The position numbers and the translations under genes are program-made. From positions 156,753 to 220,752 of the forward strand of contig CAVUIJ010000033.1 in assembly GCA_963741505.1 (NCBI GenBank): a stretch of 64,000 nt of DNA. The letters are read 5' to 3'. The DNA is from JAKFWF01 sp963741505. Lineage in GTDB: Bacteria; Pseudomonadota; Alphaproteobacteria; Rhizobiales; Hyphomicrobiaceae. A model generated the notes under the pieces. The model made no database searches. It was given only the letters and a program-made list of their open reading frames with translations, and was not told the origin of the DNA. Shown one piece after another: positions 18,173-26,702 of the stretch. The first letter of the stretch is position 1. Each line of letters begins with the position of its first letter.

Positions 18173-18411
18173 ACGGCCTCGTCGACGATGCAGCCGGCCG
18201 GGTCGCTTTCGGTCGCGGCGAGGCGTGAGTCATGGATGTACAGCGTCGAGCAGTACGGGCACAGCACTTGGGCGTCGCCACCCATGTCGAGGAAAACGTG
18301 CGGGTGGTCGAATGGCGACCGCGCGCCCATGCACTGCAGCTCCTTGACGCCGACGAAGATCTTCTCGGCGCCCTTGTCATTGGCGAAATGGGGGACCAGA
18401 CCGGCTGCCAT
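18169..18411 (-). CDS. Zinc-finger domain (zf-CHCC) protein, NDUFS6-like
   Basis: An 80-residue protein with the CHCC zinc-binding pattern: cysteine in ELQCMG, histidine in DHPHVFLDM, and the pair in VLCPYCSTLY. This is the fold of the complex I accessory subunit NDUFS6, and short bacterial members are widespread in alphaproteobacteria. It is probably a structural metal-binding subunit. The gene overlaps the start of the FAD monooxygenase by four bases, so the two are translated together, although no functional link is obvious. Confidence 0.88.
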   Translation of the reverse strand: MAAGLVPHFANDKGAEKIFVGVKELQCMGARSPFDHPHVFLDMGGDAQVLCPYCSTLYIHDSRLAATESDPAGCIVDEAV

Positions 18412-18451
18412 CGGATATTCTCGCTGCCTAACTGCTGTTGCTCAGGATCAC

Positions 18452-20953
18452 TCACTGGGAACGCAGTAGCTGGTCGCGCATCAGGGCTGCCGGTGTCAAG
18501 CGATTAGGTGCCGTCAGCGGGCTCTGTGCCACTGTTGTCGCAGGCGGCGCGGGCTTCGGCGGCAGCAGGGCCACCGCGGCGTTCATTCTGGCGTGGCCTT
18601 CGAGGTCCAGCAGCAATGCGTTGGCGAGCGGTACGCCCACTTGCGATGCGTGCAGGTTCTGCGACCAGGCCTGCGAAGTGGTACCGGTGCCGATGAGAAC
18701 GACGTAGGAATAGGCAGCGCCGTTGCCAAATTGCAGTCCGCCGGCGATCCAGGTGTCGACGGTGCTGTTGATGTCGTCCGTCACTGACGTGCCGGTCTTG
18801 GCGAAATGCAGACGCAAGTCGGGCCGCCGCTCGGCGCACCATTGGCTCAAGCCCTTCAGCGTGCCGTGCGATTGGCCGCCCGATTGGTAGCAGATCGGCG
18901 CCTGCAACAGCGCCTTCAACATTGCGGTGCCGTCGCGCTTGATCACCTTGTTCGGCACGATGTCGGTTGAGCGGTCGCGCTCGGCGAGCTTGGCGTGCTC
19001 CAGCGCGACGAAATCGTAAGCGCGCACCAGCGTCGGCAGGCGAACGGGCTTGCCACCTTGGTCGAGCAGGCTCGCCAGCACCACGCCGGCCATCTGGTGT
19101 ACCCGCTGCGGTGAACCGGTGACGAGGCCGCGCACCACGGCGGTCGAGGGTGGGGTCGCGCCAGCTGTGCCCTCGCCTGGCGGCATGTTGTAGCCGAAGG
19201 TGTCGATCAGCCGGGCGACGCGCTCCTGGCCGAAATGGGCAAGCCGCCACTCCAGCGGACGGTTGAGCGAGCAGGCGAAAGCGACGATCGCACGGCGGCC
19301 GCGCGCCTCGCCGGCCGGGCCCTTGGCACAGGTCTCGGCACCTTTGTCGGGTGCCTCGGTATCGGCATACGAGGTGTCGATGCGGTCCTTTTGCTCGTTG
19401 GCGATGGCGATCGCGGCCAGCATCTTGGCGGTGGATGCGATCGATCGCGATTCTCGTTCCGGCTGGTAGTGTCCGGTCTCGACCGAGCGTGCGGACGCGG
19501 TGCCGAAGTAGGCTGCGCTCTCGGTGCTGTCGTAGTAGCGGACGATCTCGCCCTTGTGATTGGCGGCCACCACGATGACGTGCGGACTGCGGCGGTCGGC
19601 TGCAGTCTTGGCCGGATCGAGTGTCCAGCCGGGATTAAATTTCGAGCCCCACTGGGCGTCGAGTTTGGCCAGTTCGCCGCGGATGCTCTCGCGGAAGGCG
19701 AGGTTCTCGATCACATCGAGCGTTGTCGTCACGCCGCGCACGTAGTTGCGCCAGTCGAAGCCGAATGCCTGCTTCATCTCCTCGCGGATGCCGAGGCGGG
19801 CGGCCGGAATGAGGGCATTGGCGCGCACCGTCGGGCTCGCCTGTCCGGCTTTCGCCAGCGTTGGCGCGTAGTGTTCGAGCGCCTCCTGCAGCCTCGGCTT
19901 GACCTTCGGATCGGGTGGGCCACTCGCCATTGCGACCAGCTCGAACATCACCTTCTTCTGCTCAACCTCGTCCTTGATCAGCTTTTCGGCGCAAGTGCGC
20001 GCGCGCACCTCGGTGATGTAGCGCCAGCGGTCGAGGCGAACTTCGTTCAGCCTGTCGTTACCTTCGAGCAGGATCACCGGTTTGTTGACGGCCGACGCCA
20101 GCACGTATTGCTCGGCCGTCGTCAGGTCCTTGGCCTCCTTGCCGAACAGGACCCGCGCGGTCACCTCGACGCCGTGCAGCGGCGCGCCGCCGGTGCGCTG
20201 GGCGAGCCAGATGTGGTTCGCGGCCCACTGCTTCAAGGGCGTGTCGTCGCCGCCGCGGGTGAGTTCGTGATAGATGACGGGCGCCAGCCACCACTCGCCG
20301 ATCTTGCGCTTCAACTTGGTGAAGCCGCTCTCGCCGGAGCTCGGTGGGGTCTTATAGATCACACGGGCGAACTGCATCGGTAGCGTCGAGCCGCCGACGC
20401 CGAGGCTCGGGCGGCGCAGCGCAATTGAGCGGCGGATGGTCGAGTAGGGGATCTTGAGGACGCCGGCGAGGTCGATGCCGTAGGGGTTGAGCGCAGTGCC
20501 GATGTAGCGGTCCTCGTGATAGGCGAGGCATTGCCAATAGTCGGGCGGCACCTGGCGCACGGGGATCGACTTGTGGTCGGGGTTCGCCGTGTAGTCGCCG
20601 ATTTCGATTGCCGCGTCGGTGTAGTTGACGTCGCGGCGGCTATCGAGGCGCGGGTCGAAGGTGCCGACGAAATTGCCCTTGGCGTCGTAGACCGCGGTCG
20701 CAAGCCAGCGCTCGGCGTCGTAGCGCAGTTTGTCGGCCATGAGATGGCCGCCGATCACGCCGCGTAACGGGGCGACGACATAGACCAAGGCGAGGGCGAA
20801 CACGAGATATATGGCCGCGCCCCACACCACGTAGCGCAGCTTGCCGAGCCGGGGATTGAAGGCAACGCCGGTGACGAAGGCGCGGATCAGCCGGGCCGGC
20901 ACACTGAAGATCAATTCGCTCGAACGCAGCAGAAATCCAACGAGGGCGAGCAT
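18452..20953 (-). CDS. Divergent bifunctional class A penicillin-binding protein (GT51 plus transpeptidase)
   Basis: An 833-residue inner-membrane cell-wall polymerase. After a membrane segment near residues 35-60 (AIYLVFALALVYVVAPL) comes a glycosyltransferase region with YHEDRYIGTALNPYGIDL, GGSTLPMQFARVIYK and KRKIGEWWLAPVI, equivalents of the EDxxFxxH and GGSTIxQQ motifs but clearly altered. The transpeptidase has the active-site serine in SIASTAKML, SLN in ACSLNRP, and KTGTS. The length fits class A PBPs. ATG 20953 is used; the open frame upstream lacks homology. The altered transglycosylase signature and long insertions suggest a specialised paralogue, not the main PBP1a. Confidence 0.83.
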   Translation of the reverse strand: MLALVGFLLRSSELIFSVPARLIRAFVTGVAFNPRLGKLRYVVWGAAIYLVFALALVYVVAPLRGVIGGHLMADKLRYDAERWLATAVYDAKGNFVGTFDPRLDSRRDVNYTDAAIEIGDYTANPDHKSIPVRQVPPDYWQCLAYHEDRYIGTALNPYGIDLAGVLKIPYSTIRRSIALRRPSLGVGGSTLPMQFARVIYKTPPSSGESGFTKLKRKIGEWWLAPVIYHELTRGGDDTPLKQWAANHIWLAQRTGGAPLHGVEVTARVLFGKEAKDLTTAEQYVLASAVNKPVILLEGNDRLNEVRLDRWRYITEVRARTCAEKLIKDEVEQKKVMFELVAMASGPPDPKVKPRLQEALEHYAPTLAKAGQASPTVRANALIPAARLGIREEMKQAFGFDWRNYVRGVTTTLDVIENLAFRESIRGELAKLDAQWGSKFNPGWTLDPAKTAADRRSPHVIVVAANHKGEIVRYYDSTESAAYFGTASARSVETGHYQPERESRSIASTAKMLAAIAIANEQKDRIDTSYADTEAPDKGAETCAKGPAGEARGRRAIVAFACSLNRPLEWRLAHFGQERVARLIDTFGYNMPPGEGTAGATPPSTAVVRGLVTGSPQRVHQMAGVVLASLLDQGGKPVRLPTLVRAYDFVALEHAKLAERDRSTDIVPNKVIKRDGTAMLKALLQAPICYQSGGQSHGTLKGLSQWCAERRPDLRLHFAKTGTSVTDDINSTVDTWIAGGLQFGNGAAYSYVVLIGTGTTSQAWSQNLHASQVGVPLANALLLDLEGHARMNAAVALLPPKPAPPATTVAQSPLTAPNRLTPAALMRDQLLRSQ

Positions 20954-21080
20954 GGGGTGGCCGGGCCAACGAGCAACGAAGACGATTGCTGCCGCTCGAA
21001 CAAGCAGGCAGCCGTTATGCTCTAGGCAGCCTTTGTGGCACGCGTTGGCTTGATCTGTGGCGGGATCGGGTTTGTCTGAA

Positions 21081-21188
21081 GGATGTAGGTTGGCATCGGC
21101 CGCCTTCTTGCGGCTGTAACCCAACAAATTCGATCGGGCCCGCGGCGTCGGGTTATGCGCACGAGTGGGCGCCAACCCAACTTACGGC
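21081..21188. repeat. Palindromic dispersed repeat (GTAGGTTGG...CCAACCCAACTTAC type)
   Basis: The left arm TGTAGGTTGGCATCGG, with GTAACCCAACA, is matched in reverse by the right arm GTCGGGTTATGCGCACGAG plus GCCAACCCAACTTACGG. This gives a long imperfect hairpin about 100 bases across in the gap between the PBP and fucU-like genes. It resembles the REP-type elements common in alphaproteobacteria and is unlike the 8.1/41.4 kb family. Nothing else is seen in the 20954-21201 gap. Confidence 0.7.
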
Positions 21189-21201
21189 CAGGCACCTCGC
21201 G

Positions 21202-21657
21202 TCATGGCCTGCCACCGGCGATGACGCCTTTGCGGATTAGGAAGCAGCCATAAGGGCGTGGGTCGCCGCATTGGATGACGGCGAAGGCGTTGCTTGCCGC
21301 TTCGTAGAACGCGAAGCGCTCGATGCCGGCGAGCGGCGCCGGCCAGCCCAGGGCCTCGTCGATCACGGCTTGAACCTCGGATTGGATCTCCGGAATCTCG
21401 TCCGGATTGTTGACCACCAGCATGCGGCGCAGCGGTTCCGGCTCGAAGTCGTCGACTGGCAGAACGCTCAAGATCGCAGCCACGGCCCGGTCCATGGCGA
21501 TGCCGGGCAGGCGGATCAACCGGCCGCTGGTGGTGGCGCGCGCGATCTTCTCCGCCGGGTGATTGGCATCGACGACGGCGAGGTCGTCGCCGTGGCCCAT
21601 GGCGGCCAGCACCCACAGCAGGTCGGCCGACAGCAGCGGATCGACCCCCTTCAGCAT
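21202..21657 (-). CDS. fucU: RbsD/FucU family sugar mutarotase (L-fucose mutarotase-like)
   Basis: Interconverts sugar anomers. The 151-residue protein begins MLKGVDPLLSADLL, has MGHGDDLAVVDANHPAEKI with the conserved histidine and aspartates, and ends with the Y/C-rich tail YGCFLIRKG. This matches FucU more than RbsD. ATG 21657 shares bases with the stop of the upstream lactonase gene (TGATG), so the pair is co-translated. Together with the lactonase and aldo/keto reductase it forms a deoxysugar-oxidation operon. Confidence 0.9.
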   Translation of the reverse strand: MLKGVDPLLSADLLWVLAAMGHGDDLAVVDANHPAEKIARATTSGRLIRLPGIAMDRAVAAILSVLPVDDFEPEPLRRMLVVNNPDEIPEIQSEVQAVIDEALGWPAPLAGIERFAFYEAASNAFAVIQCGDPRPYGCFLIRKGVIAGGRP

Positions 21658-22499
21658 CACGCCACGCCCCTGCCGCGGCCGAGATAGACGCGAGCCGCGT
21701 TGCCGCCGAGGACGTTCGCGCGCTGCTCGTGCGTCAGGTCTTGCAGCGCCTCCGAAGTCAGTGCCCACCAGACGTCGTAGCCGCCGGCGAGGTTGACCAC
21801 CGGCCAGTCGCTACCCCACAGCAGGCGTCCCGGCCCGAACAGCTGCAGCAGGCGATCGATATAGGGCAGGACAAGATCCGGCCGCCAGTCGGGCGCGGCC
21901 TCGGTGATCAGGCCCGACAGCTTGCAGACGACATGGTTGTTCGCCGCAATGGCGCGCAGGTCGGTGCGCCATGATGCCTCGACGCGGCTCGCGATCTCGG
22001 GCTTGGCGCCGTGGTCGACCACCACGGCGAGGCTGGGAAAGCGCTCGATGAAGGCGCGCAGCGCCGACAAGTGTCGTGGCCTGACCAGCGCGTCGAACAC
22101 CAGGTCATGCGCCACCATGGCGGCGACCGCCGGGGCGAGGTCGGGGCGCAGCAGCCATTTCGGATCGGCGATGTCGTGCACCATGGGGCGCAAGCCGACG
22201 AGGAGACGATTGGCCGCCAGCCGCGCGATCACGTCAGGCGCGTCCGGCGCAGTGAAATCGACCCAGCCGACAACGCCAGCGACGAACGGCGTCCGTTCCG
22301 CCAGCGCCAGCATGAACTCGCTCTCGGCGACGGTCGGCGCCGCCTGCACCAGGATCGTCTTGGCGATCTCGTGGCGGGCCAGGATCGGTGCCAGATCGTC
22401 GGGGCCGAAATCGCGATGGATCGCGGCGAGCGCCGGCGTCAACCAGCCGTAGTCGCCGCGCTCCAGACGCCAGAAATGCTGATGCGAGTCGATCTGCAT
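21657..22499 (-). CDS. Amidohydrolase-family lactonase (L-fuconolactonase-like)
   Basis: A 280-residue amidohydrolase of the fuconolactonase/2-pyrone-4,6-dicarboxylate lactonase group. The metal-binding start is IDSHQHFWRLERGDYGW, the catalytic histidines include VVVDHGAKP, and the C-terminal metal site is LLWGSDWPVVNL. It probably opens the sugar lactone made by the neighbouring aldo/keto reductase. It lies 14 bases downstream of that gene and overlaps fucU. L-Fucono- or L-galactono-lactone are the likely substrates by context. Confidence 0.87.
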   Translation of the reverse strand: MQIDSHQHFWRLERGDYGWLTPALAAIHRDFGPDDLAPILARHEIAKTILVQAAPTVAESEFMLALAERTPFVAGVVGWVDFTAPDAPDVIARLAANRLLVGLRPMVHDIADPKWLLRPDLAPAVAAMVAHDLVFDALVRPRHLSALRAFIERFPSLAVVVDHGAKPEIASRVEASWRTDLRAIAANNHVVCKLSGLITEAAPDWRPDLVLPYIDRLLQLFGPGRLLWGSDWPVVNLAGGYDVWWALTSEALQDLTHEQRANVLGGNAARVYLGRGRGVA

Positions 22500-22513
22500 G
22501 GGCCGGCCCCTAT

Positions 22514-23530
22514 TCACGCCGGCGTCGGCGCGTTCTTGTCGAGCAGGCCTTCGCTCTTGAGATCGGCCCACAGCGCGGCCGGCACCTTCTGCGACAATGC
22601 CCCGACGTTGCGCCGCACCTCGTCCGGTTTCACCGCGCCGATCACCAGTGTCGCCACCGCTGGATGGCCGAGGCAGAAATGCATCGCAGCGGTCGCCAGC
22701 GATACGCCGTGCGCCTCGGTCACGTGTTCGATCTTGCGCACCTTGGCCATGATCTCGGGCGGCGCATCGACGTAGTTGTACTTCGCGTTCGGCATTGCTC
22801 CAGTCGCCAGGATGCCGGAATTGAACACGCCGCCAAGCATCACCCCGACCTGTTTCTGTTGTGCCAACGGCAGCACCTCGGCCAATGCCGGCTGTTCCAG
22901 CAGCGAATAGCGACCCGCCATCAGCATGCAGTCGAAGTCGCCCTCGCGCAGGTAGCGGGCGGCATAGACCGGATCGTTTAGGCCGATGCCGATGCCCTTT
23001 ATCACGCCCTCGCCGCGCAGCTTCTCCAGCGCCTTGTAGGCGCCCGCCATTGCGTCGCGATAGAACCGTTCGCCTTTTTCCGGGCCGTGCGACCAGGCAT
23101 CGGCATCGTGTATCAGAGCCAAGTCGACTTTGGGCAGGCCGAACCGCATCAGCGAATGCTCGAGCGAGCGCATCGTCGCGTCGTAGCCGTAGTCGTGCTC
23201 GATGTCGAATGACAGGCCGCCGACATAGCGTGAGGTTTTCTTGCGTCCGTTCGGCGCCGGCACCAGCAACCGGCCGACCTTGGTCGACAGCGTGAAGCTG
23301 CCTGGAGCCAGGCGCCGCAGAATGGTGCCGAAGCGGTGCTCGGCGATGCCTTGACCGTAGTAGGGCGCAGCATCGAAGTGGGTGATGCCGGCGTGCGCGG
23401 CGGCTTCGACAGTGGCAAGCGCGGTCGCGTCGTCGAGCTTGGCGAACAGGTCGCCGAGCGGCGCGCCACCGAACCCCATCACCGTTACGTCGAGGCCGGT
23501 GCGGCCGAGCCTGCGCTTTGCCAGTGCCAT
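22514..23530 (-). CDS. Aldo/keto reductase, sugar (L-fucose/D-threo-aldose) dehydrogenase-like
   Basis: A 338-residue TIM-barrel oxidoreductase with the AKR tetrad visible: aspartate in HFDAAPYYGQG with its tyrosine, lysine in STKVGRLL, and histidine in ALIHDADAW. The C-terminal cofactor loop is VIGAVKPDEVRRN. The long IEHDYGYDATMRSLEHSL stretch is typical of D-threo-aldose 1-dehydrogenases, which oxidise L-fucose and related sugars to lactones. First gene of the minus-strand sugar operon, divergent from the aldolase/GntR/TRAP operon across about 100 bases. Confidence 0.88.
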   Translation of the reverse strand: MALAKRRLGRTGLDVTVMGFGGAPLGDLFAKLDDATALATVEAAAHAGITHFDAAPYYGQGIAEHRFGTILRRLAPGSFTLSTKVGRLLVPAPNGRKKTSRYVGGLSFDIEHDYGYDATMRSLEHSLMRFGLPKVDLALIHDADAWSHGPEKGERFYRDAMAGAYKALEKLRGEGVIKGIGIGLNDPVYAARYLREGDFDCMLMAGRYSLLEQPALAEVLPLAQQKQVGVMLGGVFNSGILATGAMPNAKYNYVDAPPEIMAKVRKIEHVTEAHGVSLATAAMHFCLGHPAVATLVIGAVKPDEVRRNVGALSQKVPAALWADLKSEGLLDKNAPTPA

Positions 23531-23632
23531 GAGCGAAGTTCCCGAATGCCAATTTCGCACAGGCTGACATGTTAGTCTTGACAGTCTGCGGCTGACAAGA
23601 TCAAGGATGGCGCATCACAGGAGAGCTGACTA

Positions 23633-24526
23633 GTGACCATAACGAGCCGGTTCGGATTGAGTTGCGCCATTTCCACGCCGTTCGACGCGGCTGGCGACGT
23701 CGACGTCGGCCGGTTTGTCGATCACGCCAAGGCATTGCTGGCGCGCGGCTGCGACAGCATCACGCTGTTCGGCACCACCGGCGAAGGTGCCTCCGTCGGC
23801 CTCGGCTCGCGGGCGAGAGTGTTTGACGCCATGATCAAGGCCGGCATCGCGCCGCGCACGCAGTTGCTGTCGACGGTGGTCGCGTCCTCGGTCGAGGAGG
23901 CTGCCGCCCAGGCCGCGATGGCATTGGATGTTGGCGTCCGCGGCATGCTGCTGACGCCGCCGTTCTATTTCCGTGGCGTCAGTGACGACGCGATCTTTGC
24001 CTGGTTCGGCCAGCTGTTCGATCGCCTGAAGGGCGAGGCGCGCGACATGTTTGCCTACCACCTGCCGAGCGTCACGGGCATGCCATTGTCGGTCGACCTC
24101 ATCGGCCGTCTCAAGGCCGCGTTTCCCGGCATCATCGTCGGCGTCAAGGACAGCTCGGCGACGTGGTCGAATACGGAAGCGCTATTGAAGGCCCATTCCG
24201 ACCTGATGATCCTGGTCGGCGACGAGCGCGATCTGGCGAAGTCGGTGCGCATGGGCGGCTCCGGCTCGATCTGCGGCGTCGCCAATGTCGCGCCGGAAAT
24301 CCTGTTCGGCGCGGCCAAGCACGGCATCGAGGACCCGCGCATCCGCCCGGTGGTCGAGGCGATCATCGCGCACCCGATCCTGCCCGGCATCAAGGCGTTG
24401 ATCGCCCACCAGAAGGGTGACCCGGCCTGGGCGCGCATGCGGCCGCCGATGGTCGACCTCGATGCCGCTGCCGCGTCGAAGCTGGTTGCCGCGTTCGATC
24501 GCGCCCTGGCCGCGGCCGCCGCATGA
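23633..24526 (+). CDS. Dihydrodipicolinate synthase/N-acetylneuraminate lyase family aldolase
   Basis: A 297-residue class I aldolase of the DapA family starting at GTG 23633. The Schiff-base lysine is in IIVGVKDSSA, the catalytic tyrosine in MFAYHLPS, and the pyruvate-binding GTTGEGA is near residue 45. Since sugar oxidation genes are divergent from it, it most likely cleaves a 2-keto-3-deoxy acid (for example 2-keto-3-deoxy-L-fuconate to pyruvate and lactaldehyde) and is unlikely to make lysine precursors. The matching sugar-acid dehydratase is not in this window. It overlaps the GntR gene by four bases. Confidence 0.88.
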   Translation: MTITSRFGLSCAISTPFDAAGDVDVGRFVDHAKALLARGCDSITLFGTTGEGASVGLGSRARVFDAMIKAGIAPRTQLLSTVVASSVEEAAAQAAMALDVGVRGMLLTPPFYFRGVSDDAIFAWFGQLFDRLKGEARDMFAYHLPSVTGMPLSVDLIGRLKAAFPGIIVGVKDSSATWSNTEALLKAHSDLMILVGDERDLAKSVRMGGSGSICGVANVAPEILFGAAKHGIEDPRIRPVVEAIIAHPILPGIKALIAHQKGDPAWARMRPPMVDLDAAAASKLVAAFDRALAAAAA

Positions 24527-25212
24527 GCGGCGCCGGCGCCACCTCCGAGCTCAGCGCAGCAAAGCCTGCGAAGCTCAGGGATCGCGCCTACGAAAGCTTC
24601 ACGACCAGGCTGCTGGCGCGAGAAATCCGTGCCGGTCAGTTCATCTCGCAACGCGAGCTGGTGGCGATCACCGGTCTGCCGCTCGGCGCCATCCGCGAGC
24701 TGATCCCGCGGCTCGAGGCCGACGGGCTGATCAAGACGGTGCCGCAGCGCGGCATGCAGGTCTGCCACGTTGACATGCAGCTCGTGCGCAATGCATTCCA
24801 GTTCCGCTTGTTTCTGGAGCGGGAGGCGGCACTGCTGTTCGCCGCCGACGCCACGGACAAGCAGCTGGCCGAGCTGCGCCGCGTGCACGAGAGCGTCCTG
24901 AAGCGTGCGCGCAAGGCGGTAACGCCCGAGCTGATGGCGGAGGCGCAAGGCGTCGACTACGGCCTGCATGATGCGATCGTCGACGCGCTCGGCAACGAAA
25001 TCATTTCCAACGCCTATCGCGTCAACTCGATCAAGATCCGCCTGATCCGTCAGGAATATACCCGTCTCGAGCCACAGCTGGTCGTGCCGGTAATGAGCGA
25101 GCACTTGCGCATCATCGAGGCGTTCGAGGCGCGTGATCCGACCCGCGCCGCATCAGCGATCGAGGCTCATATCAGCCGTTCACGCAACCGCGCGCTCGGC
25201 ATCGCCACCTGA
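24523..25212 (+). CDS. GntR-family transcriptional regulator (FadR/FCD subgroup)
   Basis: A 229-residue repressor-type protein. The winged helix is N-terminal (SQRELVAITGLPLGAIRELIPRLEADGLI), with an all-helical FCD ligand domain after residue 90 that includes D/H metal-ligand candidates in VDYGLHDAIVDAL and VMSEHLRIIEAFEAR. It sits between the aldolase and the TRAP substrate-binding gene, so it very probably controls both divergent sugar operons through the 23531-23632 region. The effector is likely a sugar acid. Confidence 0.9.
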   Translation: MSGAGATSELSAAKPAKLRDRAYESFTTRLLAREIRAGQFISQRELVAITGLPLGAIRELIPRLEADGLIKTVPQRGMQVCHVDMQLVRNAFQFRLFLEREAALLFAADATDKQLAELRRVHESVLKRARKAVTPELMAEAQGVDYGLHDAIVDALGNEIISNAYRVNSIKIRLIRQEYTRLEPQLVVPVMSEHLRIIEAFEARDPTRAASAIEAHISRSRNRALGIAT

Positions 25213-25258
25213 AAAGCGAATAGCGCAACCAATAAGCGACACCGGAGGAGAAGCGCCC

Positions 25259-26266
25259 ATGGCCATCAAGACGATCAAGATCAGTAAGCGCCAGTTCGTC
25301 CAAGGCACCGCTGCTGCCGGCGCGATACTCGCAATGCCGGCGATCGGCGCACGGGCTCAGGCGATCGCACTGCGCTGGGGCGACGTCGCGGCGGCGACCC
25401 ACCCTTCCGCGCAGGCGGCCGTCCGTGCCGCGGCGGAGGTCAAGGAGAAGACGGCGGGGCGCGTCGAGATCCAGCCATTCCCCGCCGGCCAGCTCGGCGG
25501 CTCGCGCGACATGGTGGAGGCGACCTCGTCGGGGGCGCAGACGATCGTGACCGAGGGCGCGGCGCTGATCGGCCAGTTCGTACCGCAATTGTCGATCATC
25601 GAGGCGCCATACATCTGGAAGGATGCCGCGCATATGTCGCGGGCGCTGAGCTCCTCGCTGATGGAGGACTTCAACAAGATACTCATTGACAAGCGCGGTC
25701 TGCGCATCGTCGGCGTCAATTATTACGGCAAGCGGCACCTTACCACCGGTACGAAGGCGGTGAAGTCGGTCGATGACATGAAGGGCTTCAAGCTGCGCGT
25801 GCCCGAGGTCGACACCTTCATGGCGATGGCGGAAGCGTGGGGGGCAAAGCCGACGCCGATGAATTTCGGCGAGCTCTATCTGGCGCTGAGCCAGGGCGCC
25901 GTCGACGGCCAGGAGAACCCGCTGCCGACCATCCAGTCGGGCAAGTTCTACGAAGTGCAGAAGTTCCTGGTGCTGACCGGTCACATCATCACGCCGCGCC
26001 TGGTCATCGTAAATGAGCCTGCCTGGCGCAAGATCCCCGAGGCCGACCGCGCCATCGTGCAATCGGCGATCCAGTCAGCGGCCAAGTGGCAGGACGGCGA
26101 AATCGTGGCGCAGGAAGCGACCCTGGCCGATACCTTCAAGAAGGCCGGCATGACTGTCATCGAGCCCGACGTCGAGGGCTTCCGCAAGCCGGTGCTGGCA
26201 ACGGTTCCCGCCAAGTTCGAGGCCAAATGGGGCAAGGGGCTGTGGGACAAGCTGCAGGCGCTGTGA
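25259..26266 (+). CDS. dctP: TRAP transporter solute-binding protein (DctP family)
   Basis: A 335-residue periplasmic binding protein. The N-terminus KISKRQFVQGTAAAGAIL with AIGARAQA is a Tat-like or Sec signal (KR in place of RR). The family core is seen in FPAGQLGGSRDMVEAT, the arginine-containing carboxylate site FKLRVPEVDTFM, and YLALSQGAVDGQENPL. ATG 25259 follows a strong GGAGGAG site. It probably binds a sugar acid or deoxysugar for the neighbouring catabolic genes. Its membrane partners lie 436 bases downstream, an unusually wide gap. Confidence 0.92.
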   Translation: MAIKTIKISKRQFVQGTAAAGAILAMPAIGARAQAIALRWGDVAAATHPSAQAAVRAAAEVKEKTAGRVEIQPFPAGQLGGSRDMVEATSSGAQTIVTEGAALIGQFVPQLSIIEAPYIWKDAAHMSRALSSSLMEDFNKILIDKRGLRIVGVNYYGKRHLTTGTKAVKSVDDMKGFKLRVPEVDTFMAMAEAWGAKPTPMNFGELYLALSQGAVDGQENPLPTIQSGKFYEVQKFLVLTGHIITPRLVIVNEPAWRKIPEADRAIVQSAIQSAAKWQDGEIVAQEATLADTFKKAGMTVIEPDVEGFRKPVLATVPAKFEAKWGKGLWDKLQAL

Positions 26267-26702
26267 GATTGATGAGGCCGGCGCAAAAGGTGATGATTGG
26301 TGCCAACGGAATTGGATGACCGCGTTCTCGCATCCCCACAGCCGTCTTCCCGGCGCAGGCCGGGACCCACGACAAGCCGCGCTCGGCTCGATGTTGGTAG
26401 TGAAACGTGATGTGTCGACGACGAATGCCAACCGCGAACACTAAGTGAGCGGCCACTTGTCGATCGTCCCGGCCTGCGAGCCGTGCGAATTTATCTAATC
26501 GCAGACTCTTGGAGACTGGCACGCGTTGAATTTCTGTGACCCAAAACGATGTCGTGGTCGAGGAGAATTCGCCGAGCATATCTAGCCTCACTCTGCTCAA
26601 CACCAGAATTCCTCCGCATAGATTTCTTCACAGGCTCCTGCGCCGGGATGACGGCATGGGGTGTGGCGCGACGCGAGTGACACCGCCATAGCGAGGGGAT
26701 GA
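26267..26702. other. Repeat-bearing spacer inside the TRAP operon
   Basis: No convincing gene. Near 26340-26375 lies CCGTCTTCCCGGCGCAGG with CCGGGACCCACG. Near 26636-26665 lies the opposed CTCCTGCGCCGGGATGACGG followed by CATGGGG. Both are halves of a well-known type of alphaproteobacterial dispersed repeat, in inverted orientation and about 300 bases apart. The segment between is AT-richer than its surroundings and has short minus-strand open frames without recognisable homology. It looks like a decayed insertion between dctP and dctQ. Confidence 0.6.

Noticed and set aside
19235..20383. Plus-strand open frame of 382 codons
   Set aside because: Lies wholly opposite the penicillin-binding protein and has no recognisable homology.
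23633..24526. Calling the DapA-family gene the lysine-pathway dapA
   Set aside because: It sits with sugar oxidation, GntR and TRAP genes, which points to a sugar-acid aldolase.
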